Assembly: GCA_017353825.1 (NCBI GenBank)
Contig: JAFMSC010000074.1
Span: 1 to 12,632 of the forward strand
Length of the DNA: 12,632 bases
DNA from: Hyphomicrobiaceae bacterium
Lineage (GTDB): Bacteria; Pseudomonadota; Alphaproteobacteria; Rhizobiales; Hyphomicrobiaceae
Direction: 5' to 3'
A model generated the notes under the pieces. It did not search any database, was not told where the DNA came from, and saw only the letters and a list, made by a program, of their open reading frames with translations. This document shows positions 7,626 to 12,632 of the stretch, in pieces (position 1 is the stretch's first letter; the number at the start of each line of letters is the position of its first letter). Both the position numbers and the translations under genes were made by a program.

Positions 7626-8420
7626 ATGCTGTCGATCAACAACATCGAGGTTGTCTACGACAACGTCATCCTGGTGCTGAAAGGCGTGTCGCTGGAGGTC
7701 AAGTCGGGCTCGATCACGACGCTGCTCGGCGCCAACGGCGCCGGCAAGACCACCACGCTCAAGGCGGTGTCGGGCGTGCTGCGCAGCGAGCGCGGCGAGG
7801 TCACCAAAGGAAGCATCACCTTCGGCGCCCGGCGCATCGACGGCATGCGCGCCTTCGACGTCACGCGGCTCGGCATTGCCCAGGTGTTCGAGGGCCGGCG
7901 GGTATTCGAGCACCTCACCACCGAGGAGAACCTGGTCGCCGGCGCCCACACCGTGCGGCGCGTTAGCAAGGTGCGCGACGGTATCGAGCGCGTCTATGCC
8001 TACTTCCCCGTGCTCAAGAACCGGCGCGAGCAACTCTCCGGCTATCTCTCCGGCGGCGAGCAACAGATGCTGGCCATCGGCCGCGCGCTGATGTCGAGCC
8101 CCAAGGTGATGCTGCTGGACGAGCCGTCGCTGGGCCTCGCACCCATGCTGGTGGAGGAGATCTTCGGCATCGTGCGCCGACTGGTGCAGCAGGAGCAGGT
8201 GTCGGTGCTGCTCGTGGAGCAGAACGCCGCCATGGCGCTGGAGGTGGCCGACCACGGCTACGTTATGGAGAACGGTCGCATCGTGCTGGAAGGCAGCGTG
8301 GCGAGCCTGCGCGACAACTCCGACGTTCGCGAGTTCTACCTGGGCCTTAACGAGGTCGGCTCGCGCAAGTCCTACCGCGACGTAAAGCACTACAAGCGCC
8401 GCAAGCGCTGGCTCTCGTGA
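7626..8420 (+). CDS. livF: Branched-chain amino acid-type ABC transporter ATP-binding protein (LivF-like)
   Basis: The 264-residue protein is the second importer ATPase. Walker A GANGAGKTT is at 35-43, the Q-loop is at Q86 (IAQVFEGRRVF, typical of LivF), the canonical signature LSGGEQQ is at 141-147, and Walker B VMLLDE is at 161-166. The usual switch histidine is replaced by Q199 (LLVEQN), as is normal in LivF. A basic C-terminal extension (SYRDVKHYKRRKRWLS) extends beyond the standard end around NEVG. The frame is open upstream, but no ATG, GTG or TTG lies between the hairpin and 7626, and the ATG at 7626 gives the normal LivF beginning (MLSINNIEVVYD). The ribosome-binding sequence is poor. 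It completes the transporter and is followed 45 nt later by the Rieske oxygenase gene. Confidence 0.93.
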   Translation: MLSINNIEVVYDNVILVLKGVSLEVKSGSITTLLGANGAGKTTTLKAVSGVLRSERGEVTKGSITFGARRIDGMRAFDVTRLGIAQVFEGRRVFEHLTTEENLVAGAHTVRRVSKVRDGIERVYAYFPVLKNRREQLSGYLSGGEQQMLAIGRALMSSPKVMLLDEPSLGLAPMLVEEIFGIVRRLVQQEQVSVLLVEQNAAMALEVADHGYVMENGRIVLEGSVASLRDNSDVREFYLGLNEVGSRKSYRDVKHYKRRKRWLS

Positions 8421-8465
8421 GGCGCAAGAGGGTGTGCATCGCCGGACAGCTCAAGGGAGGTTACG

Positions 8466-9656
8466 ATGGACCGCCAGGCCCAGATTGATCTGTTGAAGAG
8501 GCTGCTCGACTACGTCGACACCAAGACCACCGCGCTCGCCGAAGCGCCCTGGCGCAACCACGTGTCCGTCTACACCGACCCCGAGCACGCGGAGCGCGAG
8601 CGACAGGTTCTGTTCCGCCGCTACCCGCTGCTGATGGGCTTTGCCTCGCAATGGCGGGCGCCCGGCGCGTTTCGCACCGACGACTACGCGGGCGTTCCGA
8701 TCCTCGTAATGCGCGGAGAGGACGGTAAGCTGCGCGCGTTCCTCAACGTATGCAGGCATCGCGGTGCCAAGGTCGCGCCCGCCGATGGCGGCATGGCTCG
8801 CGTGTTCGTCTGCCCCTACCACGCCTGGACCTACGATCTGTCCGGCCAAGTGATTGGCATTCCCGACGAGGGCTGCTTTCCCGGTGTGCGCTCCGAGCGG
8901 ACTTCGCTCACCCGGCTGCCACTGTGCGAGAAGCACGGCCTGGTGTGGGTGATTCCGACGCCGGCAGGCGAGGACGCGACAGAGTTCGACATCGACTCGT
9001 GGCTCGGCGGTCTTGCGCCCGAACTCGCATCCTACAGGTTCGGCTCCTGGGCGTTCTACGATCGGCGCATCGTGCCCGAGAGCATGAACTGGAAGATCCT
9101 CGTCGACACGTTCCATGAGGGTTACCACATCGGCTTCCTGCACCGCGACTCGCTGACCGAGGTCCTGCATGGCAACGTCGCCGACTTCGAAGCCTTCTGC
9201 CTAAACCACCGGCTGGTCATGCCGCGCAAGAAATTGGAACGCCTCAAGTCCGAGCCGGAAGAGAAGTGGGACCTGATGTGGAACACTACGATCATCTACG
9301 CGCTATTTCCCAACACGCTACTGATCGTGCAGGGCGACCACGTCGAGCTGACGCGCATCTTCCCGAGTGAGGGTCGCGTCGACCGTGCCATCATGGACCT
9401 GGCGCTCTATGTCCCGAAGGCGCCCTCGACGGATGAGGAACGGACGCATTGGGACAGGAACATGCAGCTTGTTCTGGACGTGGTCACGGGCGAGGACTTC
9501 CCTGCCGGACGCACGATCCAAATCGGCCTCACCTCCGGTGCGCAGACGCACCTGGTCTACGGCCGCAACGAGCCGGGCATGATCCACTATCATCAGTCGA
9601 TGCGGGCTGTTCTCGGACACCCTGAAGCCCACGCCGCGAGCGAAGCTGCCGAATAG
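8466..9656 (+). CDS. Rieske non-heme iron oxygenase, alpha (catalytic) subunit
   Basis: The 396-residue protein is an aromatic-ring-hydroxylating-dioxygenase-type enzyme. The N-terminal Rieske [2Fe-2S] motif is complete: C96-x-H98 (VCRHRGA) and C116-x2-H119 (VCPYHAW). The mononuclear iron site in the C-terminal domain has H221 and H226 (EGYHIGFLH), with D344 (TGEDFP) as the likely third ligand. The residue three before H221, the electron-transfer bridge position, is glutamate E218 rather than the aspartate of naphthalene dioxygenase. A perfect AAGGGAGG at 8453-8460 precedes the ATG. No beta subunit, ferredoxin or reductase gene follows in the window, so electrons must come from a partner encoded elsewhere or upstream of the window. 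Co-direction with the transporter and ligase suggests it oxidises the imported compound or its CoA ester. Hydroxylation, O-demethylation and N-demethylation are all known in the family. Confidence 0.9.
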   Translation: MDRQAQIDLLKRLLDYVDTKTTALAEAPWRNHVSVYTDPEHAERERQVLFRRYPLLMGFASQWRAPGAFRTDDYAGVPILVMRGEDGKLRAFLNVCRHRGAKVAPADGGMARVFVCPYHAWTYDLSGQVIGIPDEGCFPGVRSERTSLTRLPLCEKHGLVWVIPTPAGEDATEFDIDSWLGGLAPELASYRFGSWAFYDRRIVPESMNWKILVDTFHEGYHIGFLHRDSLTEVLHGNVADFEAFCLNHRLVMPRKKLERLKSEPEEKWDLMWNTTIIYALFPNTLLIVQGDHVELTRIFPSEGRVDRAIMDLALYVPKAPSTDEERTHWDRNMQLVLDVVTGEDFPAGRTIQIGLTSGAQTHLVYGRNEPGMIHYHQSMRAVLGHPEAHAASEAAE

Positions 9657-9894
9657 ATGCCTGGCCTCGACTTGTGTCTTGGCGCAGGCGCTCCCTCGCG
9701 ACTTGCGGCGGCCCGGCACGACAGCAAGTCTCCGGGAATTGTACGTCCGGGCTTCGGAGCCGGCTTGACCTCGAGCGATGAACGTCTGCACCACCACGCC
9801 GATCGCCACCCGTCGACGCTACACAGGGAAACTCAAGAAAGATGCATCGTCTGCTTCTGGGATGGACCGGCTGCTCCCCAAGGCAGCGGGTTAG
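9657..9894. other. Non-coding stretch between Rieske gene and IS remnant, with a possible hairpin
   Basis: No credible gene is seen in these 238 nt. The sequence CCGGGCTTCGGAGCCGG at 9747-9763 can fold into a short hairpin (GGCT/AGCC around TCGG, extended past a bulged G). It is the best candidate for transcription termination after the operon, but no T-run follows, so the call is weak. Composition is less strongly GC-third-position biased than in the flanking genes. Confidence 0.3.
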
Positions 9895-10735
9895 TCTGTG
9901 AGGACTTGAACCCCGCGTTGCGAAGTGGTGCGAGTGCCTTGCGCACGTCGTTACGGAGGTCCGGCGCAATCGAGCGGACGAAATCTCACCGCGGATGCGG
10001 GAGCTCATTGTCGATCTTCACGAGGATTGGCGGCGGCTTGATGCGCGCATCGAGGCGGTGACGCATGAGATCGAGCAGATCAGCAAGCGGGAAAAGGGCT
10101 GTCAGAAGCTGATGACCGTGCCGGGCATCGGACCGTTGATCTCGACCGCCATGGTCGCCGCGGTGGGCCGTGGCGAAGCCTTCGAGCGTGGCCGGGACTT
10201 CGGTGCCTGGCTGGGGTTGATCCCCCGACAATACTCGACTGGTGGTCGCCCGATCCTCGGGCGCCTTTCAAAGCGGGGCAGCAAGTACCTGCGCAGCCTG
10301 TTCGTTCAGGCGGCCAACGTGATCCTGATGCGGCCCAAGACGTGGGAGAAGTTCAGCTTCGGTGCCTGGCTCACTGCGGCTTGCCCTCGTATGCATCGCA
10401 ACAAGCTGGCGGCGGCGCTGGCCAACAAGCTCGCGCGCATCGCCTGGAGCGTGCTGCGGCACAACAAGGGCTTTGACGAAGCCCGCGCAATCTGACGCCC
10501 CGAGCGTCTCGAGGGCAACCGAAGCTTGCGCTCGCGGTGGGCGCGAAGATGAGAGGGGACATTCACAACGAGGTTCGCGACTGAGAGGACTCGATGGAAC
10601 GGATGAACATACGCACCCGGAGTCTGTTATACAAAACGGCCGCTTGCCGGCCTGTCCGCTAATGAGACCCAAGGTGCATGCGTACTTCCATCAAGGCCAC
10701 GACCTAGCGTCGACCAAGTAGGCCGGATACATATC
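9895..10735 (+). mobile_element. IS110-family insertion sequence remnant (5' truncated)
   Basis: The region includes the transposase 3' half (9995-10495), an upstream segment whose translation in another frame (LRSGASALRTSL, about 9912-9950) also resembles the linker of IS110 transposases, and about 240 nt of 3' untranslated element sequence ending near GGCCGGATACAT (10719-10730). IS110 elements normally lack terminal inverted repeats, so ends cannot be fixed from sequence symmetry; both boundaries are estimates. The catalytic 5' half and left end are missing, so the element should be immobile. It separates the catabolic operon from the convergent TPR gene. Confidence 0.6.
9950..10495 (+). 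pseudogene. Truncated IS110-family transposase (transposase_20 C-terminal domain only)
   Basis: The readable frame gives 166 residues from ATG 9995, and homology-like sequence begins slightly earlier (NRADEISPRMREL from about 9968). It contains the hallmark LMTVPGIGPLISTAMVAAVG of the C-terminal helix-hairpin-helix domain, then AWLGLIPRQYSTGG and the catalytic-serine-region motif GRLSKRGSKYLR, and ends in a family-typical basic tail (NKLAAALANKLARIAWSVLR). Intact IS110 transposases are about 320-400 residues, with an N-terminal RuvC-like DEDD domain that is missing here. The preceding matching segment lies in another frame, pointing to a frameshift around 9950-9970, and a TGA at 9899-9901 closes the frame upstream. 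A hairpin GACGC/GCGTC (10494-10508) overlaps the stop. It is a dead remnant with no expected function. Confidence 0.8.
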
Positions 10736-10930
10736 AGCGACTTCCGACTTCCATCGCAGCATTCTCATTGCGACACGCAGCCGGTCCATACATTTGTATA
10801 GCTGGGTTAGGCGCTGCATCGGGAGCATCCGGGCGGTGTCGGAGTGATCCCATACCGTCCATCAGGTGCCTGTCGCGACGTGCCAAGACTTCGCCGTAAG
10901 CAGGGACCCGCCCCGGTCGGACGTGCATCA
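10496..10930. other. Non-coding stretch: IS 3' tail and convergent intergenic region
   Basis: No gene is supported in these 435 nt. The first 240 nt or so look like the untranslated 3' end of the IS110 remnant. The rest lies between that remnant and the stop of the minus-strand TPR gene. A perfect 12-nt palindrome ATACATTTGTAT is at 10788-10799, in a locally AT-richer patch. A long open frame on the minus strand here is an out-of-frame shadow extending from the TPR gene. Confidence 0.5.
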
Positions 10931-12632
10931 CTATCCTTTGCGGCGCCCTTGGGTCTGCCGGACTGCCGGAACTGGCGCGACCCCGAGCGCCTGCTCGATC
11001 TGGGCCATCAGGGGATTGGCGAGGCCGGCCTTGCGCAGCTCGGCGAAGTCCTCCGCGATCACCCGCTCCCAGGGCTTGTTCTGCACGATCTTGCCTTTGT
11101 GCATGAGGTAGAGGGCCCTGGCCTGGCGCGTGCGCTTGAGGAACATCAGCGCGTGTGCGCGGTTGGTATCGATCCAGATGAGGTCGGGCGCAAGCGCACG
11201 GGCGCGCTCCGAGGCTGCCAGCGCCGTCTTGAACTCGCGGGCGAAAAGGGCGAACCAGGCCACGACCGCCTGGGTCTCCGCGGTCTTCGCACCCGGCTTG
11301 CCCGCGCTCTTGGTCTCCGCCGCCTCGGCGGCTGCGGCATTCCTTTCGGCTGCCGCAAGCGCTCGGCGCCAACTGGCGAGCGCGCCGCTTCTGTCGCCGC
11401 GAGCGTACAGCACGCCAGCGATCTTGGAGTGCGCATTGGCCAGCCGCTGCCAGTCAACGTTGGTGTCGCCGGTGTTGGCCAGACCCTCAAGGATGGCGAG
11501 CGCCGCCCGGTAGCTCTCAAGCGCTCCGGCGAGGTCTCCCAGCACCTGCTGCACCGCGCCGATCCGGTCGTGCGACACCGAGAGAGCCCGCTGCCTGGTG
11601 GAGGTGGCGGCGGGGTCGCTCTTGGCCAGCCGTTCGTCGACGGCGAGGGCCGCCTTATAGCTCTCCAGCGCCTCGGCAAAATTGCCTTGCGCCTGCTGGG
11701 CCGCGCCGATCCGGGTGAGAGAAGCTGAAAGGTCGCTCTGCCAGCCGGCATTGGTCGGATCGGCCTTGGCCAGGCGTTCGGCGATGGCGAGGGAGGCCCG
11801 GTAGCCGTCGAGCGCCGCCGGCAGGTTGCCCTGGGCAACCAGCACGCTGCCGATATTGTTTTGCGAGACGGACAGGTCGCGCTGCCATCCGGCATTGCCG
11901 GGGTCGGACTTGGCCAGGCGCTCTCTGATGGCGAGGGAGGCCCGGTAGGCGTCGAGCGCCGCCGGCAGGTTGCCCTGAGCACGAAGCACGTCGCCGGTCC
12001 TGTCGTGCGAGACGGTCAGGTCGCGCTGCCATCCGGCATTGCCGGGGTCGGACTTGGCCAGGCGTTCGGCAATGGCGAAGCCCGCCTGGTAGGCGTCGAG
12101 CGCCGCCGGCAGGTTGCCCTGAGCACGAAGCACGTCGCCGATCCTGTTGTGCGAGACGGTCAGGTCGCGCTGCCATCCGGCATTGCCGGGGTCGGACTTG
12201 ACCAGGCGTTCAGCGATGGCGAGGGAGGCCCGGTAGGCGTCGAGCGCCGCCGGCAGGTTGCCCTGAGCACGAAGCACGTCGCCGATTCTGTCTTGCGAGA
12301 CGGAGAGGTCGCGCTGCCATCCGGCATTGCCGGGGTCGGACTTGGCCAGGCGTTCGGCGATGGCGAGGGAGGCCCGGTAGGCGTCGAGCGCCGCCGGCAG
12401 GTTGCCCTGAGCACGAAGCACGTCGCCGACCTTGTTGTGCGAGACGGAGAGGTCGCGCTGCCATCCGGCATTGCCGGGGTCGGACTTGACCAGGCGTTCG
12501 GCGATGGCGAGGGACGCCCGGTAGGCGTCGAGCGCCGCCGGCAGGTTGCCCTGGGCGACAAGGACGTCGCCGACCTTGTTATGCGAGACGGAGAGGTCGC
12601 GCTGCCATCCGGCATTGCCGGGGTCGGACTTG
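10931..12632 (-). CDS. Tetratricopeptide-repeat protein, C-terminal 566 residues (5' end outside window)
   Basis: The minus-strand frame is open from the right edge to TAG at 10931-10933. Residues 1-433 of the visible part are nine tandem 48-residue units (the eighth has 49), each of the form KSDPGNAGWQRDLSVS, then GDVLRAQGNLPAALDAY, then RASLAIAERL. These form two amphipathic helices per unit with TPR-like A/G/Y spacing. Units near the window edge are nearly identical; the last three diverge (for example KADPTNAGW, then NTGDTNVDW). After a charged Ala/Lys linker comes a C-terminal 133-residue domain with a further TPR-like helix pair (ERARALAPDLIWIDTNRAHALMF cut across 484-506) and the conserved ending EDFAELRKAGL...HPLM-type (here ANPLM). 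A start at 12421 (GTG) is not credible because repeats continue upstream in frame. Such TPR arrays scaffold protein interactions and often follow an N-terminal enzymatic or effector domain, which cannot be seen here. Confidence 0.88.
   Translation of the reverse strand, partial: KSDPGNAGWQRDLSVSHNKVGDVLVAQGNLPAALDAYRASLAIAERLVKSDPGNAGWQRDLSVSHNKVGDVLRAQGNLPAALDAYRASLAIAERLAKSDPGNAGWQRDLSVSQDRIGDVLRAQGNLPAALDAYRASLAIAERLVKSDPGNAGWQRDLTVSHNRIGDVLRAQGNLPAALDAYQAGFAIAERLAKSDPGNAGWQRDLTVSHDRTGDVLRAQGNLPAALDAYRASLAIRERLAKSDPGNAGWQRDLSVSQNNIGSVLVAQGNLPAALDGYRASLAIAERLAKADPTNAGWQSDLSASLTRIGAAQQAQGNFAEALESYKAALAVDERLAKSDPAATSTRQRALSVSHDRIGAVQQVLGDLAGALESYRAALAILEGLANTGDTNVDWQRLANAHSKIAGVLYARGDRSGALASWRRALAAAERNAAAAEAAETKSAGKPGAKTAETQAVVAWFALFAREFKTALAASERARALAPDLIWIDTNRAHALMFLKRTRQARALYLMHKGKIVQNKPWERVIAEDFAELRKAGLANPLMAQIEQALGVAPVPAVRQTQGRRKG
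11333..12631 (-). repeat. Tandem array of 144-bp coding repeats (nine units visible)
   Basis: The 32-nt segment starting GCTGCCATCCGGCATTGCCG on the plus strand recurs at 11881, 12025, 12169, 12313, 12457 and 12601, exactly 144 bp apart. Diverged copies start at 11737, 11590 and 11446. Units between 12025 and 12600 differ from each other at only a handful of positions, including synonymous sites, which indicates recent duplication or gene conversion rather than selection on protein alone. The array continues past the right edge, so the total copy number is unknown. Confidence 0.92.

Noticed and set aside
9898..9925. tRNA T-arm-like sequence on the minus strand (GGGGTTCAAGTCC)
   Set aside because: The following bases do not give an acceptor stem with a matching 5' partner and no D or anticodon arm could be placed.
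10734..11372. 212-codon minus-strand open frame overlapping the TPR C-terminus
   Set aside because: It is out of frame with the TPR protein, Arg/Gly/Pro-rich, and without motifs; the TPR frame explains the sequence.
12419..12421. GTG as the start of the TPR gene
   Set aside because: The same repeat units continue upstream in frame to the window edge without a stop, so this valine codon is internal.
11333..12632. Regularly spaced direct repeats as a CRISPR array
   Set aside because: The 144-bp period is a multiple of three, repeats are contiguous rather than separated by unique spacers, and the frame encodes TPR units throughout.

Overview
The window is high-GC DNA with tightly packed plus-strand catabolic and transport genes, a decayed IS110-family remnant, and the 3' part of a repeat-rich gene on the minus strand. 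The protein families suggest an alphaproteobacterium, probably Hyphomicrobiales (Bradyrhizobium/Rhodopseudomonas-like). They are a Liv-type ABC transporter with an embedded acyl-CoA ligase, an IS110 transposase ending in an HNKLAAALANKLARIAW-type tail, and 48-residue 'DPGNAGWQRDL' TPR units. This placement is an inference from family resemblance, not from a search.

Layout: 1-110 is the tail of an unidentified plus-strand gene. 153-1268 encodes a stand-alone MetE C-terminal-domain-like methyltransferase with all four zinc ligands. After a 267-nt spacer, 1536-8420 carries a complete branched-chain-amino-acid-type (HAAT) ABC importer in the order ATPase (livG-like), long-chain-type acyl-CoA ligase, permease (livH-like), permease (livM-like), periplasmic binding protein (livK-like), ATPase (livF-like). 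8466-9656 encodes a Rieske non-heme iron oxygenase alpha subunit. The genes are co-directional with overlaps or gaps of at most 62 nt, so 1536-9656 is probably one operon. A strong GC hairpin lies between the binding-protein gene and the livF-like gene and covers the only purine-rich ribosome-binding candidate upstream of livF.

Taken together, the operon looks like an uptake-and-activation module. A carboxylic acid is bound in the periplasm, imported by the ABC transporter, converted to a CoA thioester by the ligase, and hydroxylated or demethylated by the Rieske enzyme. The methyltransferase-like protein may handle a methyl or alkyl group if it belongs to the same pathway. The substrate cannot be read from the sequence; aromatic or phenylpropanoid acids, fatty-type acids and methylated compounds are all possible.

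From about 9895 to 10735 lies the 3' portion of an IS110-family element. Its transposase lacks the N-terminal catalytic domain and appears frameshifted near 9950-9970. From 12632 down to 10931 on the minus strand is the C-terminal 566 residues of a TPR protein with nine visible 48-residue units; the reading frame stays open to the window edge, so its start and any N-terminal effector domain are outside. I found no CRISPR array, tRNA, rRNA or phage genes. No clearly new system is demonstrated. The best leads are the MetE-like/ligase/Rieske combination, the intercistronic hairpin, and the homogenised TPR array.
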